Source: Mustela lutreola
Lineage: Eukaryota; Chordata; Mammalia; Carnivora; Mustelidae
Reading direction: 5' to 3'
Assembly: GCF_030435805.1 (NCBI RefSeq)
Contig: NC_081305.1
Coordinates: 56,082,001-56,146,000, forward strand
DNA length: 64,000 nucleotides
Shown here: positions 23,701 to 33,470 of the stretch, in pieces
Layout: the number at the start of each line of letters is the position of its first letter
How positions within the stretch are numbered: position 1 is the first letter of the stretch
Position numbers and translations under genes: made by a program
The notes under the pieces: generated by a model
Seen by the model: the letters and a program-made list of their open reading frames with translations, nothing else
The model's database searches: none
Told to the model about the DNA's origin: nothing

Positions 23701-24331
23701 CTGCTCTCCTTGCCTTGACCATGTCTCGTCCAGCAGGGTCCACCATTCAGGACACAGGGCCATACCCCCAGAGCTCTCACCCTCCAATGTTCAAGGTCTC
23801 TCTCCTCCCTTGGGGCTTCCTGGGAACCCACCCCCGGGGTCCTGTCCCCTCTCCCCACCGGGTCAGGCCCCTTGCGACCCCAGAGCACTCCTCTCCAGCC
23901 TGGGCCTTATGGCAACCCTCCCCGCAGTTCTCCGCGCGCAGGTGCTGGCGTCGGAGGCCGCGGGCCCGGCGTGGCAGCGGCTGGCCGTGCGCGTGCTGGC
24001 CGTGTACAAGCAGCGGGCGCGGCCCGTGTCCCGCGGCAGCCAGGACGCCTGGGTGCCTCGCGCCGATCTGGTCTGCGGCTGCTTGCGGCTACGACCCAAC
24101 ACCGACTACCTGCTGCTGGGCAGCGCAGCCGGCGGCCCTGACCCCGCGCGCCTGGTCCTCGACCGCCACGGCCTCGCGCTGCCCTGGAGGCCACTCTGGG
24201 CCCGGCCACTGCGGCGGCTGCAGCTGGAGGAGCGCGCCGGGGGCTGCCGCGGCCTGCGGCCCCCCACCCCAAGCCCAGGCCCCGAACCCCGAACCTCAGA
24301 GCCAGAGCTGGGTGCCTCCACAGCCCACTGA
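17979..24331 (+). CDS. NTN5: NTN5, netrin-5, six coding exons
   Basis: Secreted netrin-like protein. Exons: 17979-18612, 21405-21593, 21722-21871, 22285-22338, 22554-22634, 23928-24331; all have GT/AG borders and joined phases, giving 503 aa (human about 489). The start ATG ([13 protein letters not shown]) opens a signal peptide of about 17 residues and matches human [13 protein letters not shown]; an earlier in-frame stretch has no ATG. Domains: a shortened N-terminal region, three laminin-type EGF repeats (about 158-210, 213-274, 276-324; [30 protein letters not shown]), a Thr/Ser linker, then the cysteine-rich NTR/C345C module (about 345-495). The C-terminus carries a longer proline/glutamate tail than human. 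Like human NTN5 it lacks a full laminin N domain. No break was seen. An AATAAA lies at 24573-24578. Confidence 0.95.
19000..19140 (-). mobile_element. MIR SINE relic in NTN5 intron 1
   Basis: Contains TTTTACAGACCAGGAGACTGAG and ACACACAGCTAGGAAGTGG in reversed MIR orientation. It is followed at 19200 by an oppositely oriented MIR. Confidence 0.85.
19200..19440 (+). mobile_element. MIR SINE relic in NTN5 intron 1
   Basis: Forward MIR: GGGCTCAAATCCCAGCTC, GACCACAGGCAAGTGACTTG and a TAAAGTCCTTAGAATAAAGC end region. Confidence 0.88.
20738..20766. repeat. (CA)n microsatellite
   Basis: About 14 uninterrupted CA units within NTN5 intron 1. Confidence 0.95.
20800..20985 (+). mobile_element. MIR SINE relic in NTN5 intron 1
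   Basis: Forward MIR with TTTGGGCAGATGACTTTGCC and CTCTCTGTGCCTCTGC, degraded toward its 3' end. Confidence 0.8.
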
Positions 24332-24572
24332 GGAACTTGGAAGCGACGGTGAGCCAAGCCTTCCACTTCGACGGCGCGTCCCTTGGCGAGACAATCAGAA
24401 GCTGTGGAGCCCCTGACGTCACTGGCACGCGCCCGCTAAAGTGCGTGGGAGTGGGGGCGGGGCCAGGACCCGCTCCCCTGCCCCCCACCACCAAAGACGG
24501 CAAAACGCCAGCAAGACTTTTGAGGTATCTGGCCAGGACGTTTGGCCTGTGACCTGTGCGGCCACTCCCCTA

Positions 24573-24578
24573 AATAAA
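24573..24578 (+). terminator. NTN5: NTN5 polyadenylation signal
   Basis: Canonical AATAAA about 240 bp after the NTN5 stop, with GT-rich sequence downstream (ATATGTGTTGGGACGGTGG). This is the most likely 3' end of NTN5. Confidence 0.75.
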
Positions 24579-25621
24579 GTCTTAAATCTTGGGGGCAATT
24601 TTGGCTACAGCACCTGATATGTGTTGGGACGGTGGGAAGGGGGGCAAATGAAGGAAACTAAGCAGCTGAAGGACGGCTGTGCTCCCCGACGCAATGCCTG
24701 ATCCAAGCAAGGGGTTGGTACACCGTCTCTGCGTGCTGGTCAGATAGATCTGTGTTGCTTGATGATGGGCCTGAAGCCAGTTGGAGGGGGAGGGTGGATA
24801 GAAAAGGCGGGAAATGCGCTGAAAGAAAGGACAGCGGTTCCAGACTTCCAGAAATTTCCACACTTCAGCACTTTGTGTTCCTGATGGGTCCTAGGGCAGT
24901 CTCCAAGAAAGGAATAAAGGGAATTGGGGTGAATAGCCAAAGAGGGTTCTTACTGAGGTTCATCTGGTCTTGAGGTACAGCCTAAACCCTTTCCTGAGAA
25001 AAGAGCCCATTGGGAGCCACAAAATGGCATGGCATTACTTGGTGCTGATCGGAATTCTACTCCCACCCCACAGCTGGGTACCTCCAGGCCGGAGGGGTGG
25101 AGCTAAAACAACAACAACAACAATAACAACAACAACAAAACCCTAGAAGCAGTAAATACTATGGCAGTGAAGGTTGTCATGGCCTAGGACCTTCCTTGCC
25201 ATCCTGACCTCTGCCCACTGCAGCCACAATGGAAAACACCATTTCAAATTTGAGTGTTCTTTGCAGGAGAGTCACTGAGGGAGTACTCTGAGGGATCCTC
25301 AAAGGAAGAAATATGACTTAGGGTTCTTTTGAGCCTAGAGAACAACCATTTCATTCCCTGAGAGGAAAGTGGACCTCTCAGCCAATGGAGAGTCAGGATG
25401 GGTTATGATGTCATAGGGTACTAGGTAGAAGGAAAGATCCTCCCCTTAAGGTTCTGCTGTGCTCCTCATGGGACTGAAAAAGGCAGGAAATAGACTCCAG
25501 GAGGTGACTGTTTAATCCTCAAGCCACCAGTAATATCTCATATCTGGGAAACGTGTCTTTGGCTTCAGCCAGGTTCATGGTGGGGGCATCTCTGAAGCAG
25601 GAGTTAGGAGTCTCTAAGAGA

Positions 25622-25831
25622 TTTTCTTTTTCTTTTTCTAATAAAGATTTTATTTATTGACAGAGAGAGTATGGGAGGAGAGACAGAGGGGGAAGGAGAG
25701 GGAGAGAATTCCAAGCAGGCTCCCACTGAGTGTGGAGCCGGAGGTGGGGCTTGATCTTCTGACCCTGGGATCATGACCTGAGCTGAAACCAAAAGTGGGA
25801 TGCTCAACCAACTGAGCCACCCAGGCGCTCC
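25622..25831 (-). mobile_element. CanSINE, older
   Basis: Minus-strand copy without the young CT-rich body. It is flanked by imperfect TCTAAGAGATTTTCT / TTTAAGGGATTTTCT duplications. Confidence 0.85.
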
Positions 25832-25909
25832 TCTTTAAGGGATTTTCTAAGAAGCATTCTCTGTTCCAGGAAAACTATACTCCTAATCTTGTCTTTTCCC
25901 ATTGTTTCT

Positions 25910-26103
25910 TTTTTTTTTCCAAGATTTTATTTATTTATTTGACAGACAGCGATCACAAGTAGGCAGAGAGGCAGCCAGAGAGAGAGGGGGAAGCAGGCTC
26001 CCCGCTGAGCGGGGAGCCCGAAGCAGGGCTTGATCCCAGGACCCTGAGATCATGACCAGAGCTGAAGGCAGAGGCTTGACCCACTGAACCACTCAGGCGC
26101 CCC
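25910..26103 (-). mobile_element. CanSINE
   Basis: Minus-strand full-length copy, flanked by CCATTGTTTCTT / CCATTCTTTCTT. Confidence 0.92.
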
Positions 26104-26353
26104 TCCATTCTTTCTTGAAGCCAGTTTCGTGGGGCATTTGCCCTATACCTCCCCGCCCCCCACATGTCTTGTCTCATCAGCAAGTCCTGTATAATCCACT
26201 GCCTACATATGTTCATAACTCAGCCATTTTTACATGTCCCCTCATACCACTCTGTCCAAGCCATCACCAGTGTTATCTTGGATTATTACAGTGACCCATA
26301 CTGGTTTTCCCTCTATCCCCTTAGAGTTTTCTTTGTACAGAATCAGGAAGATG

Positions 26354-26553
26354 GCTTTTTTTTTTTTTTTAAAGATTTTATTTATTTACTTGACAGACAG
26401 ATCACAAGTAGGTAAAGAGGCAGGCAGAGAGAAAGGAGGAAGCAGGCTCCCCGCTGAGCAGAGAGCCTGATGCAGGGCTCCATCCCAGGACACTGGGATC
26501 ATGACCTGAGCCAAAGGCAGAGGCTTTAACCCACTGAGCCACCCAGGTGCCCC
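26354..26553 (-). mobile_element. CanSINE in L2
   Basis: Full-length minus copy with the target duplication AGGAAGATGGCTTT on both sides. Confidence 0.94.
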
Positions 26554-26580
26554 AGGAAGATGGCTTTAAAACCCAAGTCA

Positions 26581-26806
26581 GGGGCGCCTGGGTGGCTCAG
26601 TGGTTTGGGCTGCTGCCTTCGGCTCGGGTCATGATCTCAGGGTCCTGGGATCGAGCCCCGCATCGGGATCTCTGCTCCGCAGGAAGCCTGCTTCCCCCTC
26701 TCTCTCTCTCTCTCTCTCTCTGCCTGCCTCTCTGCCTACTTGTGATCTCTGTCTGTCAAATAAATAAATAAAATCTTTAAAAAAAACAAAAAACAAACAA
26801 ACAAAA
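26581..26806 (+). mobile_element. CanSINE in L2
   Basis: Full-length plus copy with a long (CT)n run and an (AAAC)-rich tail. The target duplication AAAACCCAAGTCA is on both sides. Confidence 0.94.
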
Positions 26807-26851
26807 AAACCCAAGTCAGATCATGATCCTATTATGCCAAAATCCAACTCT

Positions 26852-27045
26852 TTTTTTTTTTTTAAAGATTTTATTTATGTATTTGACAGACAGAGATCAC
26901 AAGTAGGCAGAGAGGCAGGCAGAGAGAGAGGAGGAAGCAAGCTCTGCTGAGCAGAGACCCCAATGCGGGGCTCCATCCCAGGACCCCGAGATCATGACCT
27001 GAGCCGAAGACAGAGGCTCAACCCACTGAGCCACTCAGGTGCCCC
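26852..27045 (-). mobile_element. CanSINE in L2
   Basis: Full-length minus copy with the target duplication CCAAAATCCAACTCTT on both sides. Confidence 0.94.
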
Positions 27046-27102
27046 CAAAATCCAACTCTTGAGTAGATTCCCATCTCTTTCAGAATAAAATCCAAAATCT
27101 TG

Positions 27103-27232
27103 CTATGGTGAGTGCTGTGAAGTGTGTAAACCTGGCAATTCACAGACCTGTACCCCTGGGGATTGAAATATATTATATGTTAATAAAAAATAAAAATAAA
27201 TAAAAAATTAAAACAACAAAAACCACACCAAA
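27103..27232 (+). mobile_element. Short 5'-truncated L1 3' end
   Basis: Contains GTGAAGTGTGTAAACCTGGC, CACAGACCTGTACCCCTGGG and TTAATAAAAAATAAAAATAA, the 3' end of carnivore L1 elements. AAATCCAAARTCYTTG-like duplications flank it, supporting L1 retrotransposition into the L2. Confidence 0.65.
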
Positions 27233-27744
27233 AAAAAAATCCAAAGTCCTTGCCCTGCCCTACAGGGCCCTGCATGACCTACTCCCACCATATAATTGAC
27301 CTCACAAGTCCCCTCATTCACACCTCTTTAGCCACACTGACCTCCTTCCTGTTCCTTTAAAAGTCAAGCGCACTTGCCCCAGGACTTTGCACTTGCTGTT
27401 CTCTCCTCCTGGGATGCACTTCCTTGCATAACAGCAAGCTAGTGCCTGCACTTCATTGATCAGGTTCTGCCAGCTCTGCTAGAATGATACAGTAAAAATT
27501 GATTTCTTGGCCGTGTATGTGTCCCATGCAAGTCACCAAGGGATGGTTCTCCGCAGAGTCATTCAAGGACTCAGGCAGAGAGACATCTACCATCTTATCA
27601 CTGCACCAAACGCAAACCATGGCATCTTGATCAGCAGCAGGCAGAGAGAGAACCCGCATGGTCCCCACACAAGAAATAAATGTGTTGGCTCTGGAACGAC
27701 TCCAGCACTTCCCTTCCTAGTCATTGGTCAAGAATACTCACATG

Positions 27745-27928
27745 GGGGGCACCTGGGTGGCTCAGTGGGTTAAGCCTCTGCCTTTGGCTCAGGTCATGAT
27801 CTCAGGGTCCTGGGATCACATTGGGTGCTCTGCTCAGCAGGGAGCCTGCTTCCTCCTCTCTCTCTGCCTGCCTCTCTGCCTACTTGTGATCTCTCTTTGT
27901 CAAATAAATAAATAAATAAATAAATAAA
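27745..27928 (+). mobile_element. CanSINE
   Basis: Plus copy with a long AAATAAATAAATAAATAAAT tail; target sites AATACTCACATGG / GATACTCATATGG differ slightly. Confidence 0.92.
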
Positions 27929-28016
27929 TGGATACTCATATGGTTTCACCTAATAGCATGAAGCTGGAGAAGCAGAATTCTCTTATGTGTCTGGAAAGAG
28001 AGAAAAATGAGTGTAT

Positions 28017-28640
28017 TAGTTTTCTACTGCTGCCATAACAAGTTACCATAAACTCAGCAGCTGAAACAATACAAATGTATTATCTTGCAGGGTTTTTTAA
28101 AGAGTTTTTTTTTTTTTAAGATTTTATTTATTTATTTGACAGACAGATCACAAGTAGGCAGAGAGGCAGGCAGAGAGAGATAGGGGGAAGCAGACTCCCT
28201 GCTGCACAGAGAGTCCGATGCAGGGCTCAATCCCAGGACCCTGGGATCATGATCCGAGCTGAAGGCAGAGGCTTTAACCCACTGAGCCACCCAGGTGCCC
28301 CAAGAGTTTATTTATTTATGAGAGAGAGAGTGTGCGGGGGAGGAGCAGAGGGAGGGATGAGCAGACTCTGTCCCACAAGCCTCGGATCATGACCTGAGCC
28401 CAAATCAAGAGTTAGACACTTAACCAACTGAGCCACCCAGGCGCCCCTATTATCTCACAGTTCTATATGTCAAAAGCCTGACATGGGTTTTACTAAGCTA
28501 AAATGGAGGTGTCGACAGACTGCATTCCTTCTGCATCCTCTAGGGGATAATGTTTCCTTTTCATTCCCAGCTTATACAGGCCACCCCCATTCCTTGGCTC
28601 TGGGCCCCTTCTTCCAGCTTCAAAGGCAGGTCGAGTCCCT
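28017..28640 (-). mobile_element. MaLR (MLT1/MST-like) LTR relic split by two SINEs
   Basis: GTATTAGTTTTCTACTGCTGCC opens a reversed MaLR LTR. It continues after the SINEs as TTCTATATGTCAAAAGCCTG and AGGTGTCGACAGACTGC. It is ancient and eroded. Confidence 0.75.
28093..28447 (-). mobile_element. Older CanSINE carrying a younger CanSINE
   Basis: The outer older copy is flanked by TATTATCTTGCAG / TATTATCTCACAG. A younger CT-rich CanSINE (about 28108-28302, minus) sits near its poly-A end, itself flanked by AAGAGTTT. The order of insertion is therefore readable: LTR relic, old SINE, young SINE. Confidence 0.9.
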
Positions 28641-28734
28641 TTCACACTGTAGATTTCTGCTGCCTCTTTTTCTGTCCTTACATCTTTTTCTCTTCCTGCT
28701 GGGAAAGGTTCTCTGCTTTTATTTTATTATTATT

Positions 28735-28926
28735 ATTTTTTAGGATTTTATTTATTTGACACAGAGAGAGAGAGAGAGAGACAGTGAGAGAGGGAGAATG
28801 GGAGAAGGAGAAACAGGCTTCCCCCTGAGCAGGGAGCTTAGATGCGAGGCTCACTCCATCCCTGGACCCTGAGATCAGGACCTGAGCCCGAGGCAGATGC
28901 TTAACGGCTGAGACACCCAGGTGCAC
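28735..28926 (-). mobile_element. CanSINE, older
   Basis: Minus copy with a (GA)n run and a diverged head (GAGACACCCAGGTGCACC). Confidence 0.85.
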
Positions 28927-28943
28927 CTTAACTTGAGAATCAT

Positions 28944-29131
28944 TTTTTTTAAATTAAGATTTTATTTATTTATTTGAAAGAAAGAGCAAGAGTGCATGAG
29001 AGGGAGGAGGGTCGGGGGAGGAGTAGAGTCCCTGCTGAGCAGGGAGTCCAAGGTGGGGCTCGATCCCAGGACCCTGAGATCATGACCTGAGCAGAAAGCA
29101 AAAACAACGGATGGAACCACCCAGGTGCTCC
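28944..29131 (-). mobile_element. CanSINE, older
   Basis: Minus copy between AACTTGAGAATC and AATTTGAGAATC. A further copy follows at the next repeat of the same target sequence. Confidence 0.85.
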
Positions 29132-29145
29132 ATAATTTGAGAATC

Positions 29146-29334
29146 TTTTTTTACTTTTTTAAAATTTGACAGACAGAGATCACAAGGAGGCAGAGAGGCA
29201 GGCAGAGAGAGAGGGGGAGAAAGCCTGATGCAGACCGATCCCAGGACCCAGGGACAAGGACCCTGGGACCATGACTCTGAGATCATGACCGGAGCTAAAA
29301 GCAGAGGCTTTAACTCACCGAGCCACCCAGGGAC
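29146..29334 (-). mobile_element. CanSINE, rearranged
   Basis: Minus copy with an internal deletion or duplication (GGACCCAGGGACAAGGACC) and a diverged head. It is followed by CCTGAGAATC, a third occurrence of the shared target site. Confidence 0.8.
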
Positions 29335-29485
29335 CTGAGAATCTTAAAGAGCATTTCAAAGCTCTCTTACTTGGAAAGATGATAGAGGCGTGACATTTTG
29401 GGTTGGGTAAACGTAGTGATGCATTAAAATTAAACACCAGTCTAAGTAGATTCAGCAAATTTAAAAAAAAAAAAAATCCTTCTCG

Positions 29486-29570
29486 GGGCACCTGGGTGGC
29501 TCAGTGGGTTAAAGCCTCTTCCTTCAGCTCAGGTCATGATCTCAGGTCCTGGGATGGAGCTCCCGCATTT
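29486..29570 (+). mobile_element. CanSINE, 5' part only
   Basis: Head and B-box region are present (GGGGCACCTGGGTGGC ... AGGTCATGATCTCAGG), but the sequence leaves the consensus before the CT-rich body. Confidence 0.75.
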
Positions 29571-29609
29571 TCCATCATTGCGGACAGTTCTCTTGGATGG
29601 CACTGCTTT

Positions 29610-29960
29610 AGAGACCATTTCATGAAGGGCATAAACTCCAAAGCCAGGATGCCTGGGTTTAAATCTCTGTGTGTCCCTCAGGTCTCTCATCTCTAATACT
29701 GGGATGATGAGGAGGAGGATAGGAAGTAACTCATGGGACTTATTATTATTATTATTATTTTAAGATTTTATTTTTAAGCAATCTTTACACCCAGTGTGGG
29801 ACTCGAACCCACAACCCCGAGACCAAGAGTAGCCTTTCCACTGTTGGGCCAGCCAGGTGCCTCACGGGGCATATTATGAGGATTAAAAGAGTTACTATGT
29901 GGTTTAACGGGCTTAGAACTGCCTGGCACAGAGGAAGAGCCTTTTGAATTTGTTATTATT
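29610..29960 (+). mobile_element. MIR SINE relic split by an old CanSINE
   Basis: The left part ATGCCTGGGTTTAAATCTC and the right part GAGGATTAAAAGAGTTAC / GAACTGCCTGGCACAGAGG belong to one forward MIR. An old minus-strand CanSINE at about 29752-29865 lies between them. Confidence 0.75.
29752..29865 (-). mobile_element. Old CanSINE within MIR
   Basis: Reversed tRNA-like region: GTGTGGGACTCGAACCCACA and GAGACCAAGAGTAGCC, with a TAAGATTTTATTTTTAAGC start. It is the short older subfamily. Confidence 0.8.
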
Positions 29961-30721
29961 TAAGTGTCTGGTGGCTACACACACACACCCCACCCCACCC
30001 CCAGGAGAGCAGAGCCCAGAAGGCGAGAATACCGATGTGCAGAATTTGCTGGGTTCCCCTAGGGAGTGGAAGTTGGGGGCAGCTCTCTCCCTGTTCTCAA
30101 GGTGAGAAGGTGAACAGGGGCTGTGGGAACCACCCAGGCCTGGAGAGGTTGGGCCCTCCTGCCTCCCACCCAGGGGCCAGGGAGGTAGGAGATGAAAGTG
30201 AGGCACAGGGCGAGCCCCATATGTTCCCCATGACCCGAACTTTGTTCCCAGCAACCGAGACAAATAGGCATGAAATCCACATCTGGGACCCACCTCCGGC
30301 CTGGCCTTTCCCTCTGCCTCCGGGCATGGAGCCCAGTCTGTCTGTGCGCTATAATGGGGACTCAGGGACAGGTGGCTTCGAGAGCTCCAACGAGGCTCCT
30401 GCCCACCTCACCACTGCTGATGGCTTTCTGGAAAAGCAGACTCCTGAGTAAGAATTTGCCCGGTGGAGGAGAGGGAAAAGACAACCCCAGTTAGAGAAAA
30501 CAGCTTGTCCAAAGGTCTGGAAGCTCAAGGACCTGGTGTGGTATAGAGAAGAGAGATGAGGCTGGGGATTGATGCTAGCCAAGGCTTGGGTGGCCTCTAA
30601 GGCCAGGCTGAGGGCCTGCATGTTTCTCCTGGGGGTGGGGAGGGCACCAGGGAGCCATGGGAGGTCTTTGAGCCCTGGAGGGGGAGGGTCAGTCCTCTGT
30701 GAGAAAAAAATCAGTGATATG

Positions 30722-30835
30722 GGGGTGCCTGGCTGGCTAAGTTCGAAGAGCATGCAACCCTTGATCTTGGGGTTATGAGTTCGAGTCCCACATGGGGTGC
30801 AGAGATTACCTAAATAAATAAAACACTTTTAAAAA
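30722..30835 (+). mobile_element. Old CanSINE
   Basis: Short plus copy with a GGTTATGAGTTCGAGTCCCA B box, an ATGGGGTGCAGAGATTACC body and an AAATAAATAAAAC tail. Confidence 0.85.
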
Positions 30836-31274
30836 AGTTCACTGAGAGCCAGGAGATCAGGAAACGCCTCAGAGAGAGTGACATTCAAGGTAGGTCTTGA
30901 AGGACAGATAAAAGATTTATTTGGTCCCCAAGAGAAAGGCCGAGGGGCCGGCACTCCATCCAGGGGAGCTGGGCATCAATGGAACCGCTGTGGGTAGAGC
31001 AGAGGGAGGATGAACTCTGGGATCTCTGAGGGGTACACTGAAGGGGGAGGGAGAGTCTGGGAGGGGAAGGCCGGGGGGGTGAGGAAAGGATGAGTTTTGA
31101 GCTGGGGCCCCGGTTACAGGGACAGAAAAAGAGTCAGGAAAATGTCACCTACACCCAGAAAGCCTTCCTCTTAACCGCCGTGCAAAATTTTTTTCCCACC
31201 CATTTCTGAATGCCCCCTTCTCTCTATTTTGGCTTCATTCACTCATTTTTTTGTTTACTCAACATATACTCCTG

Positions 31275-31472
31275 GGGCGCCTGGGTGGCTCAGTGGGTTA
31301 AAGCCCCTGCCTTCAGCTCAGGACATGGTCCTGGGGTCCTGGGATTGGGCTCTTTGCTCAGTGGGGAGCCTGCTTCCTCCTCTCTCTCTGCCTGCCTCTC
31401 TGCTTACTTGTGATCTCTGTCTGTCAAATAAATAAATAAATAAATCTTTAAAAAAAAAAAGAAAAGAAAAAA
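31275..31472 (+). mobile_element. CanSINE
   Basis: Near-consensus copy (GGGGCGCCTGGGTGGCTCAG head, AAATAAATAAATAAATAAAT tail). Confidence 0.93.
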
Positions 31473-32179
31473 AGAAACAAACAAACAAAAGAAAGTAAAC
31501 GCAAAAAAACATTGTCTCCTGAGGTCTCCCTGGAAAATGCTGGAATGGAGATCTGAGTCAGACCCAGGACTTGCCCTGCAGGGGCTCCCCATCTGGGAGG
31601 GTGTGCTAGGGGACAGACTTATGTCCAGTCACATCTGGTGCGGTGGATAATAATGGAGGCAGCAGGGGACCTTGCCTCTTAGATCAGAGAAGACTTCCCA
31701 GGGGAGGTGAGGCCCTCGCTGGGCCTTGCAGGAAATCCAGTTGTCTCTCAGCAGACAGGAGGAGCCCAGAGTCTCTGGGGAGAGACATCAGGAGCATTGT
31801 CTCATTCAATTGTGTTTGATTCCTCTCCTGAGGATCCCAGTGTGCCCTCTGGGGGCCAGTGTTGGACACCCAGAGATGGGTCAGGTCTGGGCCCTTGAGG
31901 GAGGACACAGTTCCTCCCCTAAGGGATCGGTGCTCTAATGGAGGTAGCCCAGGGTGTTAGGAATGTGCACAGCAGGCACTGACTCCGGTTGGAGGAGGGG
32001 CAGTCAGGGAGGGCTTCCTGGAGGAGGAGAGTCAACAAGCCAACTTGGAGAGCCAAACTTGTAGGTAGAAGCTGCTCTTCTGCACTATCAGCCTTGTCTG
32101 TCTCTCCCTCCATGTATCTCTGGTTCCTTCATTGTCTCTGCCTCTGAAAAGTTCCATGTCTTTCTCATTATTGCTCCAC

Positions 32180-32610
32180 ACCCCTGGGGTCAGCTGCAGT
32201 AAACAATGACCACAAACTGCATGGCTTAAAACAACAGCAATTTATTCTCTCACAGCCCTGAAAGCAGCAGGTCCCAAATCAAGGTGTCAGCAGGGCCACA
32301 GTCCCTCCAAAGCCTCCAGGAGAGGATCTGTCCCTGCATCGCACAGCTTCTGGGGATTCCATGTGATCCCGGGCTTGCAGCAGAATCACGCCAGCCTCTG
32401 CCTCTGTCTGCACATTGTAGTATCGAATCTCCCTCCGCCTTTCTCTCATAAGGACAGTTGCCCTTGGATTTTGGGTCTAGCCAGATAATGCAGGATGATC
32501 CGGTCGCACGGTCACTGACTTAGTTACATTAGCAAAGACCTTTTTGGCAAATTAGGTTCCACTCTGGGTGCACTTTTTGGTGTGTGGGTTTGGGGGTACC
32601 ATTCAACCCA
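32180..32610 (-). mobile_element. MaLR (MLT1/MST-like) LTR relic
   Basis: Reversed LTR: ACCACAAACTGCATGGC, AACAGCAATTTATTCTCTC, CAAGGTGTCAGCAGGGCC, ATAAGGACAGTTGCC and CCATTCAACCCATGCCA. It is one of the better preserved ancient LTRs here but is well broken. Confidence 0.8.
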
Positions 32611-32919
32611 TGCCATCTTGGGAGAGCCCCTTCCCTCTCAGACCAGCCTCAGTGTTCTATCTGTATAATGGGGCTAATCCTAACCCCTCCACTCCCTGGG
32701 GCTGCTTTGAGGGTTAAAACAAAGCCAACAGAGAGCATGGCACGGCCCAGCATCAAGGAAACTGGTCAGGATGGCTGCCATTTCTTCCTGATTTATTTCT
32801 CCAACAGACCTGGGTTCTCCAACCCCCAACTCCCTGCCAAGCTTCCTGACAGATTCCTCGCTTCTCGGCACAATGCCTCCATCGTGTTTTCTTCGTCCCC
32901 CTTTGCTCTATTTTCCTCC

Positions 32920-33008
32920 CCTGCTCCACCACTTCCTATTTGTATAACTCTGGGCAAGTCACCTGCACCCTCTGATGCTTGGCTTCCCCATCTGTAAAAT
33001 GGGCCAAC
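32920..33008 (+). mobile_element. MIR SINE fragment
   Basis: Contains TAACTCTGGGCAAGTCACC and CCCCATCTGTAAAATGGG, the MIR core. It is interrupted at 33010 by a CanSINE. Confidence 0.8.
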
Positions 33009-33009
33009 A

Positions 33010-33178
33010 CAGCTCCTGGGTGGCTCAGTTGTTAAGTGTCTGCCTTCTGTTCAGGTCATGATCCTGGGGTCCTGCGATCACCACATCACCCGCAGCATCC
33101 CAGCATCACAGCATCAGGGCTCCCTGCTCAGCAGGGAGCCTGTTTCTCCTTCTCCCTCTGCTGCTCCCCCTGCTTGTG

Positions 33179-33210
<32 letters not shown>

Positions 33211-33213
33211 ATC
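33010..33213 (+). mobile_element. CanSINE, older
   Basis: CTCCTGGGTGGCTCAGTTG head, body GGGAGCCTGTTTCTCC, then a (CT)n end without the usual A-rich tail. Confidence 0.8.
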
Positions 33214-33244
33214 AGTCGATCTGGAAACCAGCACCCCTATAGCC

Positions 33245-33470
33245 CTCAAGAGAGGCACAGTGATGAGGAACTTGGAAGTGCCGTTCAGCCCCAGTCGAAC
33301 CTCCAGGGGGCTGCACCCTGGTCAAGGTCCTAACTGGACCTTGTGGACCCCCGCCCCGCCCCGGTTAAGCCATTCCCAAACTCCAAACCCTCAGACTCGG
33401 TGGGACAGTAAATGCTTGTTGGTTGAAGCCACCAAGTTTGGGGGTGATTCCTTATGCGGCCATGGATAAG
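33245..33470 (+). mobile_element. MaLR LTR relic, 3' part
   Basis: Ends AGTAAATGCTTGTTGGTTGA, AGCCACCAAGTTTGGGGG, ATGCGGCCATGGATAAGC, the forward 3' end of a MaLR LTR. It is strongly eroded. Confidence 0.6.

Larger units (their letters stand above)
26105..27480 (+). mobile_element. L2 LINE 3' fragment split by younger insertions
   Basis: The sequence left after removing inserts reads like the L2 3' end: ...GATTATTACAGTGACCCATAC..., AGAATAAAATCCAAAATC, CCCTGCCCTACAGGGCCCTGC and ACTTTGCACTTGCTGTTC. It is interrupted by three CanSINEs and one short L1. Confidence 0.75.

Noticed and set aside
29790-29840. tRNA-like sequence GGACTCGAACCCACA
   Set aside because: It is the B-box end of an old CanSINE, with the SINE body and tail attached, not a tRNA gene.
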